This document shows positions 7,651 to 16,336 of a DNA stretch of 19,481 nucleotides, piece by piece (the stretch's first letter is position 1; the number at the start of each line of letters is the position of its first letter). Made by a program: the position numbers and the translations under genes. This DNA is from CAZVRZ01 sp964629965 (GTDB lineage Bacteria; Chloroflexota; Anaerolineae; Anaerolineales; UBA4823). The stretch spans positions 1 to 19,481 of the forward strand of contig CAZVRZ010000103.1 in the NCBI GenBank assembly GCA_964629965.1. Reading direction: 5' to 3'. The notes under the pieces are model-generated. The model was not told the DNA's origin and did no database searches. It was given only the letters and a program-made list of their open reading frames with translations.

Positions 7651-8281
7651 TGACCAATTGATCGTTTGCGAAGGGTTGACCAAGATCCTGAGCCGGGACC
7701 CCGAAATTGTAGTGGTTGGCGTGGCCCATGACGGTGTTGAAGTGCTTGGATTAATCCCCAAAGCCAGGCCCGAAGTGGTGCTGATGGATCTAAAAATGCC
7801 GCTGATGAATGGCATTATTGCGACGCGCCAGATCCGGGAAAAGTATCCGCAGATCTATGTACTCATCCTGACAACCTATGATGATGATGAGTGGCTTTTC
7901 GATGCCATTCGCAGCGGGGCAGCCGGTTACTTGCTAAAGGATACGCCGCCTGCAGAACTGATTGCATCGATCAAGGGTACGGCAGCGGGGAAAACCTACT
8001 TGGATCCGAACGTGGCAGGCAAAGTGTTGGGAGGTTACACCAGCCAGACAAGACCCAAAAAGCCCCCTTCAAATTTTCAATTCAGCGAACGCGAATATGC
8101 GGTGCTTAAATTGTTGGCGCAAGGGTTGAGCAACGTTGATATCGCCCAACAGCTGTATCTCACCGAGGGAACTGTGCGTAATTACACCAGTGATATCTTT
8201 AAGAAACTGGGTGTGTCTGATCGTACCCAGGCAGCCATCGCTGCCATCCGCTACGGATTGGTTGATATTGAAGATATCTAG
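7628..8281 (+). CDS. NarL/FixJ-type response regulator
   Basis: This 217-residue regulator is the partner of the kinase it overlaps. The receiver domain (1-120) has the acidic pair Asp8-Asp9 (LICDDQ), the phosphoacceptor Asp54 in VLMDLKMPLMNG, the switch Thr82/Thr83 and the conserved Lys104 in YLLKDTPP. A short linker leads to a LuxR-type helix-turn-helix (about 152-215) with FSEREYAVLKLLAQGLSNVD and EGTVRNYTSDIFKKLGV. The open frame begins at 7502, but the ATG at 7628 fits the receiver fold exactly and has GAAGGG (7615-7620) seven bases before it. The inferred targets are its own promoter and the divergent exporter operon, through the TGAC repeats between them. Confidence 0.95.
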   Translation: MTRVLICDDQLIVCEGLTKILSRDPEIVVVGVAHDGVEVLGLIPKARPEVVLMDLKMPLMNGIIATRQIREKYPQIYVLILTTYDDDEWLFDAIRSGAAGYLLKDTPPAELIASIKGTAAGKTYLDPNVAGKVLGGYTSQTRPKKPPSNFQFSEREYAVLKLLAQGLSNVDIAQQLYLTEGTVRNYTSDIFKKLGVSDRTQAAIAAIRYGLVDIEDI

Positions 8282-8291
8282 CGTGAGTAAT

Positions 8292-8891
8292 ATGCTTGTG
8301 ATTCTAATCCCTGCCGTACGCTGGTTTACCCTGATCTGTTTCGCCTCTTGGCTTATCATCTATTGGCAAGGCGGGCAAAAAGTGCTGCACGATATCAGCA
8401 GCTCTGTAAAATTAGCGAATTCACGCCTTGATACGGCGCTGATCATTGTGATGGCGCTGCTTGCATTTATTGTGGCAATCACAGGGTCGCTGGCGTGCCT
8501 TGGACAATTGGAAGCGCATCTGCTGAAAAGTGAAGCGGCTGCTGCCGTGGGCTGTGGGCTAACCGTGCTAGGTATCGGCGGTACCTTCTACTGCCGCCAT
8601 TACCTGGGCCGTTTTTGGACTGCAGAAACGAGCCTGATCCAGGATCACCAGGTGGTGGATCAGGGACCTTATGGCGTTGTCCGGCATCCCATTTACACTT
8701 TTGCTATTTTAATGTACATGGGCCTGGGATTCGTGTTCTCGACGTGGTGGAACCTGCTGGCAGTGGGTATCATTGCGATATCCTACATGGTCAAGGCGTG
8801 GGACGAAGACGGGTTCCTGGAACAGAGCCTGCCTGGCTATCGAGAATATCAACGGCACGTGCCCTATCGTTTGATTCCGAATCTTTGGTAA
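8292..8891 (+). CDS. Isoprenylcysteine carboxyl methyltransferase-like membrane protein
   Basis: The 199-residue protein has about four to five hydrophobic segments (roughly 5-24, 46-72, 84-100, 136-168). It carries the ICMT/PEMT-family signature GPYGVVRHPIYTFAIL (125-140), followed by EDGFLEQSLPGYREYQRHVPY (172-192), where Glu177, Tyr183 and Tyr186 match the conserved C-terminal pattern. Such enzymes use S-adenosylmethionine inside the membrane; bacterial members methylate unknown lipids or small molecules. The start lies ten bases after the regulator stop. GTG at 8283 is an alternative, and no clear ribosome binding site helps, so translation may be coupled. It is probably the third gene of the two-component operon, hinting at membrane or export-related chemistry. 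Confidence 0.82.
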   Translation: MLVILIPAVRWFTLICFASWLIIYWQGGQKVLHDISSSVKLANSRLDTALIIVMALLAFIVAITGSLACLGQLEAHLLKSEAAAAVGCGLTVLGIGGTFYCRHYLGRFWTAETSLIQDHQVVDQGPYGVVRHPIYTFAILMYMGLGFVFSTWWNLLAVGIIAISYMVKAWDEDGFLEQSLPGYREYQRHVPYRLIPNLW

Positions 8892-8897
8892 GATCGG

Positions 8898-8903
8898 TAT
8901 AAT
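8898..8903 (+). promoter_or_regulatory. Candidate -10 box before the AAC(3)-family gene
   Basis: A perfect TATAAT lies seven bases after the stop of the methyltransferase-like gene and 33 bases before the next start codon. The -35 region at a 17-base spacing (TTCCGA) is poor. It suggests that the acetyltransferase can be transcribed separately from the two-component operon. Confidence 0.5.
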
Positions 8904-8935
8904 AGCGGGGATAACTAAAGAGAGGAGCCACACCT

Positions 8936-9724
8936 ATGCAAGAAGCGCTAACTAAGAAAAATATTATCGAAGGGCTCAAAAACCTGGGACTTGAACCAGG
9001 ATGGGCAGTAGAAGTTCACAGCTCCTTGAGCAGCTTTGGGTTGGTAGAAGGGGGCGCAGCCACCGTCATCCAGGCCATCATCGAAGTAGTGAGAGAAGAG
9101 GGTGCAATCGTCATGTCTGCGTACCCGGTTAGCTTGCCGCTGCTTTTGACGGACGAAGAAAAAGACAGGGGAATCACTGCCAAAGTTCGTTTCTACAGCG
9201 AAAACGAGGATTGCAAAACGGGCATGGGGATCATTTCGGATACATTCCGTCATTGGCCAAATACTGTCCTTGGCAAAGGCATCCATCGGGTGTGCGCCTG
9301 GGGGCATCATGCGCAGCTACATAGTCAAGGTTATGAATACCTGCTTTCCATCAATGGCTGGGTGCTTTTGCTGGGCGTAGATATCAACCGGTGTTCAAGC
9401 ATGCATACGGCAGAAGGGAAAGTGGAATGGCCAAAGCAGATACTCGAATACTTCCAATTGCCACAAGAAATACAGCAAGATTACCCAAAAGATCAATGGT
9501 GTGTCGAATACCACGATCCCCAGAAACCGCCCGATGAAGACGCCTGGGGCAAAGTACGCACGGAAGCAGAACGGCGAGGGTTGATCCGACGCGGAAAGAT
9601 TGGGAAGGCAGATTGTATGCTTTTTCGAGCCAAGCCGGTGGTAGGTATTTATGAAGAGCGGCTGCGAACAGATCCATTCGAACTATTTGGTATCAGGCAA
9701 GGGGTAAATGAAGACCACACATAG
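8936..9724 (+). CDS. AAC(3)-family N-acetyltransferase (aminoglycoside 3-N-acetyltransferase-like)
   Basis: The 262-residue protein belongs to the AAC(3) (Antibiotic_NAT) family, which transfers acetyl from acetyl-CoA to an amine, in known cases position 3 of the 2-deoxystreptamine ring. Family features are VEVHSSLSSFGLVEGGAATV (25-44), the GWVLLLGVDINRCSSMHTAE block (141-160) with the conserved His157 and Glu160, and the overall length. The stretch around residues 115-127 reads GIHRVCAWGHHAQ, shorter than the usual HPxHS-containing segment, so the substrate may differ from classical aminoglycosides. AGAGGAG (8921-8927), eight bases before the ATG, is a strong ribosome binding site. Environmental homologues are common and many do not confer resistance; resistance should not be assumed. 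Confidence 0.88.
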   Translation: MQEALTKKNIIEGLKNLGLEPGWAVEVHSSLSSFGLVEGGAATVIQAIIEVVREEGAIVMSAYPVSLPLLLTDEEKDRGITAKVRFYSENEDCKTGMGIISDTFRHWPNTVLGKGIHRVCAWGHHAQLHSQGYEYLLSINGWVLLLGVDINRCSSMHTAEGKVEWPKQILEYFQLPQEIQQDYPKDQWCVEYHDPQKPPDEDAWGKVRTEAERRGLIRRGKIGKADCMLFRAKPVVGIYEERLRTDPFELFGIRQGVNEDHT

Positions 9725-10121
9725 GAACTATTCCGAATGTCCGTCGCAGACTTTGGCGTGACCGGGATGCTCCCTTCTCAATCGAGATCACTGAACTTCA
9801 GATAGCTGAGGGCAGAGTACTTGAACGCTTCGGATTCCAGGTTAAATTGTCTTTGTGTGCTCGGCACTTTGATCTGACCGGAGATCTCATGCCGCGCCTT
9901 CCCCTGGAGAAAGGCTTCACCATTGTCGATATGTTCACGCACCCTGCCATCCCCAGTGTGATTTGCGTGTGATGGCAGAAGATGGTAGATTCGTGGCAGG
10001 ATGTGAAGCGTTAATCGATGCCCGCAATGCATCCGCTGACATCGAACGCGTTTGCACTAACAGTGACTTTTGCCGCCGTGGATTTTCGCGGGCGGTTATT
10101 CAGGAATGTATGTATTGCTAA
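9712..10121 (+). pseudogene. Decayed GNAT-family acetyltransferase
   Basis: Two overlapping reading frames give pieces of one protein. From about 9712 to 9972 the frame reads RRRLWRDRDAPFSIEI, VLERFGFQVKL and LPLEKGFTIVDMFTHPAIP before a TGA at 9970. The next frame, from 9966 to the TAA at 10119, continues with MAEDGRFVAGCEALIDARN and ADIERVCTNSDFCRRGFSRA. The last piece has the GNAT acetyl-CoA-binding pattern (V-C-T-x-x-x-F-x-R-R-G-F-x-R-A). There is no start codon, the frame is broken, the middle appears shortened and the C-terminal strand is lost, so the gene is dead. It was probably a full GNAT enzyme following the AAC(3)-type gene. Family recognition is by eye. Confidence 0.6.
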
Positions 10122-10386
10122 TGAATTCAGCCTCATGCCGTTCTGGTTCTGGAACGATTAGTTGGAGGAGGCTGAGATCGTAAAGCTAAAGTGCGTTGAT
10201 GAAGTAAGCGTATCCGATGGTGCTTGCGAATGTGGCATACATTTCCATCACATTTGGCGCGATAATAGGCGTAAGCCTTGCATAGGGGGAGCGAAAGCAA
10301 GTTGGAAGCCGTGATGATTGACCGGTGGAACGGAAGATGCGTTCCAAGAATATTTATAGAATAGGGTTGTATTCGGAGATGCCGAT
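10122..10386. other. Non-coding stretch before the giant protease gene
   Basis: No convincing gene is present. A 50-codon open frame on the + strand (10162-10314, starting TTG) has no supporting context. Two small inverted repeats occur: AGGC-GTAA-GCCT (10267-10278) and TGGAACG with its complement CGTTCCA around a seven-base loop (10326-10346), the latter about 40 bases before the protease start. A TTGACC at 10318 has no -10 at proper spacing. Part of the stretch may be further remnant of the decayed acetyltransferase. Confidence 0.4.
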
Positions 10387-13300
10387 ATGATCAAAACCCA
10401 TTCGAATGTACTGGTGTACAGCACTGTTCTTGCGCTGGTGTTCGCTATTGGCGGATCTGGCGTTATCCCAGGTACAAATACTGCCCTGGCAGCCAAGGAA
10501 GGGATCACTCAGCTCGCCCAAGATGATGCAAAAAATTCATCTCAAGCACAGGATGAGGCGCTGGAGATCCCCACCAACCGTATCATCATTAAATATAAAC
10601 CGGCAGCCAGAGATCTCTTGACCTCACAGCAAGCCGATCAATTGCTCCGTTTAAGTGATGCTGCCGGCGTATCTCTACAATATGTGCGCGAAATGTCGGG
10701 GAAAGCATTTGTTTTGCGCCTGCCAGAACGCTTGCCATTGGATGAAGTGCAGGCCATCAGCGCACAATTGATGAGTTTACCCGAAGTGGCGTATGCTGAA
10801 CCGGACCAAATCCTCTACCATACGCTTACCCCCAGCGATCCCGAATATCCGAATCAGTGGCATTACTATCAGACTTACGGGATTAACGCTCCCGCCGCCT
10901 GGGATATCACCACCGGATCTGCCAGCATTGTGGTGGCAGTGATTGACACCGGCATCACCAACCACGCCGATCTGAGCGGGCGTATAGTACCCGGGTATGA
11001 TTTCATTTTCGATTCGGCAGTGGCCAATGATTACAGTGGGCGGGACAGCAACCCCAGCGACCCCGGAGACTGGATAACGATTTATGAAAGCGCGGAAGGT
11101 TACTTTGCCGGTTGTCCGGCAAGCGACAGCTCCTGGCATGGCACCCATACTGCCGGAACGATTGGGGCCACCGGCAACAATTTTCTGGGTGTGGCAGGCA
11201 TCAATTGGAACTCAAAAATTTTACCTGTGCGTGTTTTGGGTAAGTGCGGCGGTTACCTTTCGGATATCGCGGATGGCATGCGCTGGGCAGCGGGCTTATC
11301 GGTGACGGGCGTTCCGGTCAATGCGAACCCGGCCAAGGTACTCAATATGAGCCTGGGCGGGCCAGGAGGCTGCGACTCCACATTCCAGAATGCTGTCGAT
11401 GAGATCAACTTGGCTGGCGCGGTGGTGGTCGTTTCGGCTGGCAACGATAGCGCCGACGCTGGCAGCTACTTGCCTGCCAATTGCGATGGCGTGATCACAG
11501 TGGCGGCCACCGACCGGCTGGGTTCGCGCGCCTATTACAGCAACTATGGTACAACAGTAGAGATCAGTGCTCCCGGCGGCGCACAAAGTTCTACCAATGA
11601 TCCGAATGGTATTTTATCCACTTTAAATATTGGGGCCCAAGGACCTGCTGCCGATACCTATGCATATTACCAGGGAACCAGCATGGCTGCGCCCCATATC
11701 AGCGGGGTTGTCTCCCTGATGCTTTCGATTGACCCCGGCTTGACCCCCGATCAGGTGCTGGAAATTTTGCAAACCACCGCCAGGGCATTTCCGGAAGGCA
11801 GCACCTGCACCACTGCCCTGTGCGGCAGCGGCATGGTAGATGCGGGGGCAGCAGTCAGCTCGGCCCGGCTACCCAGGCCGTTTGCCAAGAGCGGCCCCAC
11901 CAGCGAGATTACTGGGATCGTCACATCTCCTACTCTGAGCTGGATCGCAAACAATGGCAGTTTGTACGAATACTGTCTCGATGAAACCGACAATGACACC
12001 TGTGATGGCAGTTGGGTGAGCACAGGGCTCACCTCAAGCGTGAACCTGAGCGGGCTTAGTTATGTGACCACCTACTATTGGCAGGTGCGTTCTCACAATA
12101 CCTATGGAGACCGGTACGCCGATGCAGCAGAGTGGTGGTCTTTCACCACCGAGTATGAGCGCCCAGCCAACGATGATTTTGACTCTACAGAAGTGATCGC
12201 GACTGCCCCTTATACCCATACCGTGAACACTACCCGCGCAACCAGCGCTTCTGATGATCCGATCCTTTCCTGCGCGACCAGCCGAGGATATAACACGGTT
12301 TGGTACCAATTTACGCCTTCGTTTTCAGGCATGCTCAACGTGGATACCCTTGGCAGCAACTACGACACCGTATTGGGTGTTTGGAGCGGTAGCCGGGGCA
12401 GCCTGGCTTCTGTTGGGTGCAACGATGACAGCGGCGGCTTTCAATCTCAACTACATGTCTCTGTCGCTGCCGGGCAGGTTTATCATATTGAAGTGGCAGA
12501 TTATGCCGGCAGCGGCGGCAATCTCAGCCTGCAGACCAGCCTGACCACATTGGAAGCCTTCAACAAGAGCAGCCCTACCGACGGGCTTATCGGCCAACCC
12601 ACTGATCTCGGTTTGGACTGGGATAGCAGCAGTGGTGCGCTGCGCTACGAATACTGCTACGATCAAACCAATGACCAGATCTGCGATGGGAGTTGGGTGA
12701 ATGCGGGCATCACTACCAGCGTTGAAATTACCGGGTTAGCTTACAGCACAACCTACTCCTGGCAGGTACGCGCCGTCAGCGTGATCACAACCTACGCAAA
12801 TGGAGGAGCCTGGTGGAGCTTCAGCACTCTTCCGCCGCCTGCTGTGTATGTGGAACGTATCAGTGTGGGAAATTACCATTCTTGCGGCTTGAAGAATGAT
12901 GGCACGGTGGCCTGCTGGGGCTCCGATTACTATGGACAATCCACCATACCGGACGGCACATTTATTCAGATCGACGAGGGAGAAAACCACGTCTGCGGGC
13001 TTAAGAACGACAGCACTGTGGCATGCTGGGGATGGAATGAATTTGGACAGGCCACACCGCCTTCCGGCGCCTTCATCCAGGTCAGCGCAGGGAGCTTTCA
13101 CTCCTGCGGTATTAAAAGCAATGGCACAGTGATATGCTGGGGTGCCGGGGGAGCCGGCATGAGTGGAGATCGCCATTACGGTCAATCCATACCGCCGGCC
13201 GGAATCTTCACCCAGGTCAGCGCAGGGTTTTATCATACTTGCGGGCTGCAAAGCGATGGCGCCATTGTGTGTTGGGGTAGTGATGGTTATGGCCAGGCTA

Positions 13301-15553
13301 CGCCGCTGACTGGGATATACACCCAGGTTAGCGCCGGGCATTATCACACTTGTGGTTTGCGCAGCGACAGCACGCTGGCCTGCTGGGGTTGGGGTTTCAA
13401 CCAGACCACGCCGCCTGCTGGGACGTTTACCCAGGTCAGCGCGGGATATGATCATAGCTGTGCAATCCAGAGCGACAGCACTGTACTTTGCTGGGGCAGT
13501 AGTGTATGGGGAGAAGCCACGCCGCCTTCCGGAGAGTTCATCCAGGTCAACACAAAGTATGACCACACCTGTGGGCTGAAGAACGATGGTACAGGCAATT
13601 ATGTCCCGGCCTGCTGGGGACACCCATTATACGGCCAACTCGATCCCCGGCCGGAAATTGTCGAGGGCAGCTCGCAGGCGCTGACTATGTCTGAAGATGG
13701 CTCGCCAATCCCCTTTGCCTTAATGCTGCACGCCTGGGATTGGAATAACGATACCCTGACCTGGAGCATCAGCACGCCGGCCACCCACGGCACACCCACC
13801 GTCAGTGGCACAGGAACATCCAAAACCATCAATTACACTCCGAATCTCAATTACAACGGACCGGATTCCTTTGTAGTGCAAATCGCAGACGCGAGCGCCA
13901 CGGAATACATCTCGATCAACGTTGTCGTCAAGCCGATCAACGATGCAGCGATTATCACAGAAGGAAACTCAACATCCGTTACAATGAACGAAGATGGCTC
14001 AGGGGCGCCATTCAACCTGACTTTGCACGCCTACGACCCAGATGTGAGTGATACACTCGCCTGGAATATCAGCAGCCTGGCAGAACACGGAACGGCCAGC
14101 GCCAGCGGTGTTGGCGTATCGAAAGCCATTACTTACATCCCGGAACTCAATTACAGCGGGCTGGATTCCTTTGTCGTGCAAGTATCGGACGGGATCACTA
14201 CGGATACCATTCCGGTGAGCGTTACCGTCAATCCAGTCAACGATGCGCCAACTTTTGTCCAGCCGGAGGATAGAACGATCAATGAGGACGCGGCCGAACA
14301 AACTGTGAACCTGAGTGAGTTTGACGATGGCGATCCGGATCTGTCTCAAACTCTGGTAGTGACCGCGACTTCATCGGCGCCGGGTATCCTCCCACACCCC
14401 ACTGTGACTTATAATCCCCTGTTTGCAACCGGCACACTCAAATTCACCCCGTTGGCAAATGCCTACGGTGTGGTGACAATGACGGTGACGGCGACCGATG
14501 ATGGCAGCGGTACATCGCCGAATGTGAATACGGAGAGCCAGCAATTCACCGTGCGGGTAGCAACGGTCAACGATCCACCCGCAGGGACGGATCAAACTGT
14601 AACCACGTTGGAGGATACGGATTATGCCTTCACGACGACGAATTTTGGGTTTAGCGACCCGGACGACAGCCCGGCAAACAACTTCAACCGGGTGCAGGTT
14701 ACAACCCTGGCAGGGCAAGGAACGCTAAAACTTGATGGGGCTATTGTCTCGGCCGGGCAGCTCGTAACGGTCACGGAAATCACTGCCGGCAAGCTAACCT
14801 TCACCCCTGCACCAAACGCCAATGGCGCTCCGTATACGAGTTTTACTTTCCAAGTGGAAGATGATGGCGGAACAGCCGATGGGGGGGAAAATCTAGATCC
14901 GACAGCGGACACGTTGACAATCGATGTGACGCCGGTGAACGATGGGCCGGTCATTACAGAAAGTGCATCCGTTACCGTAACAATGGATGAAGATGGCTCG
15001 CCAACGCCTTTCAACCTGATCCTGCATGCCACTGACGCAGACCAGGGCGACACCCTGACCTGGAGTATCAGCAGCCCGGCAGAGAACGGTACGGCCAGCG
15101 CCAGCGGTGAGGATGCAGCAGAAGTCATCCTATACACACCCAATTCCAATTACTATGGCGTTGATACGTTTGTTGTCCAGGTTTCAGATTCCGCTGGCGA
15201 AACAGCCCACATCTCGGTCAATGTAATTATTCAATCGATCCCGGATATCTCAGGCAATGCTGGGCTGGGTGGGGCAATGCTTAGTTACACAGATGGAACA
15301 CTGAAAACTGTCACCGCTGATAGCAGCGGGAACTATTCGTTTACCACCTCGTACAACTGGTCGGGGGTGGTGACGCCCTCCAAAGCGGGCTACACCTTCA
15401 CACCTGCCAGCCAGACTTATGCCAACGTTCTGGCCGACCAGGTCAGGCAGGATTATACGGCAGCTCCAATCTTCTACACCATCTCAGGTAACGCCGGAGT
15501 GGGCAGGGCGATGCTCAGCACGGGTGACATTGTTTCTTACTGGAAGTTTGATG
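10387..15553 (+). CDS. Giant secreted subtilisin-like multidomain protein, 5' part up to the assembly gap
   Basis: These 1722 codons are the first part of one gene that continues at 15654. Signal peptide 1-35 (cleavage after TALA). Protease propeptide about 60-145. Subtilisin (S8) domain about 178-490 with Asp187 (VIDTGI), His251 (SSWHGTHTAGT), Asn353 (SAGND) and Ser432 (GTSMAAPH). FN3-like domains at about 500-588 and 724-815, each with a YEYC...CDGSW Cys pair. A PPC-like beta domain at about 593-716. Seven RCC1-type repeats at 825-1085. Five cadherin/Ig-like repeats at about 1090-1615 (DEDGSPTPFNL, NYxGxDSFVVQVSD, NPVNDAP types). The 78-residue beta repeats begin at 1621. GGAG (10375-10378) lies eight bases before the ATG. 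The catalytic residues are all present, so an active extracellular protease is likely. Confidence 0.93.
12856..13641 (+). repeat. Seven RCC1/BLIP-II-like repeats in the giant protein
   Basis: Seven consecutive units of about 37 residues follow the pattern VSAGxxHxCGLxxDGTVxCWG, then GQATPPxGxF. Unit starts at residues 825, 862, 899, 944, 981, 1017 and 1054; the third is eight residues longer. Seven units match a closed seven-bladed propeller. Each unit has two Cys, 14 in all. This class of bacterial extracellular RCC1-like repeat is usually a binding module; no ligand can be named. Confidence 0.85.
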
Positions 15554-15653
15554 NNNNNNNNNNNNNNNNNNNNNNNNNNNNNNNNNNNNNNNNNNNNNNN
15601 NNNNNNNNNNNNNNNNNNNNNNNNNNNNNNNNNNNNNNNNNNNNNNNNNNNNN
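15554..15653. other. Assembly gap of exactly 100 N
   Basis: A run of 100 N is the conventional placeholder for an unknown distance. The 55 bases before it (15499-15553) are identical to the 55 bases after it (15654-15708), so the two contigs overlap. Merging them deletes 155 bases and joins the two open frames into one. Confidence 0.97.
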
Positions 15654-16336
15654 GTGGGCAGGGCGATGCTCAGCACGGGTGACATTGTTTCTTACTGGAA
15701 GTTTGATGAGGGTAGTGGAACCTCGGTCAATGATTCTGCGGACGGGAACCAGGGAACCATCTCCGGGGCTGCCTGGGTTCCAGGGCGGATTGGCAGTGCG
15801 CTGAGTTTTGATGGCAATGTTGTGACCATCCCTGATGCGGCCAACCTGACCATTCTAGACCAAGTCTCGGTCGAAGCTTGGGTAAAGATCAGCGCATTTG
15901 GCGGCGGCGATCAAAACACGATCATTGCCAAGTGGAGAGATTCGAGCCCCGACAGCCACAATTATTACCTGGGGCTTCTAAGATCTGGCCCGGCAATATT
16001 TTATGTGGGCATCAATGGGAATATCTATGGGGGTGCTTCGCAGCCTCTGCAAACCAATCAGTGGTATCACCTGGCCGGCACGTATGACGGCGCGGCGGTG
16101 AAGCTGTACGTGAACGGAGTGCTGGCGAATTCCCAGTCCGCGATCGGCACACTCTGGACGGGCTCCACCCCGGTTTACATTGGCGCTTCACCAGAAGGTC
16201 AATTCCCAAGGTACTTCCACGGCCTGATTGATGAAGTCGCAGTCTTCAACGAAGCGCTGACCGATGCTGACATCCAGCAGCATTATCAAAATGGCCTGGC
16301 CGTTACCGTTGCAGATAGCAGCGGGAACTATACACT
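15654..16336 (+). repeat. 683-bp exact repeat encoding a LamG-like domain, copy 1
   Basis: Every base matches 17664-18346 on visual comparison, at an offset of 2010. The repeat holds the end of an ISGNAG unit, the whole LamG-like domain and the first codons of the resumed unit. The left edge is set by one base difference (15498 against 17663) and the right edge by 16337 against 18347. The first 55 bases also occur at 15499-15553 before the gap. Confidence 0.9.

Noticed and set aside
8136..8291. Upstream extension of the methyltransferase-like gene into the response regulator gene
   Set aside because: The extra 52 residues overlap the helix-turn-helix coding region in another frame and have no membrane-protein character. 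The ATG at 8292 starts a proper hydrophobic N terminus.
9778..10032. Minus-strand frame of 84 codons in the region after the AAC(3)-type gene
   Set aside because: It lies opposite recognisable pieces of the decayed GNAT gene and has no motif of its own.
10162..10314. 50-codon open frame with several Cys and His before the protease gene
   Set aside because: It begins only with TTG directly after a stop. GGAGGAGG lies within the frame and not before it, and the pattern matches no known family.
12736..13623. Long open frame of 295 codons on the minus strand opposite the RCC1 repeats
   Set aside because: It is antisense to a well-supported repeat domain. The period of about 111 bases keeps antisense stops away; the translation has no recognisable domain and no ribosome binding site.
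15681..16301. LamG insertion read as an intein or a mobile intron
   Set aside because: The insert translates as an ordinary LamG-like fold in frame. It lacks intein splice residues (N-terminal Cys/Ser block, C-terminal HN) and homing endonuclease motifs.
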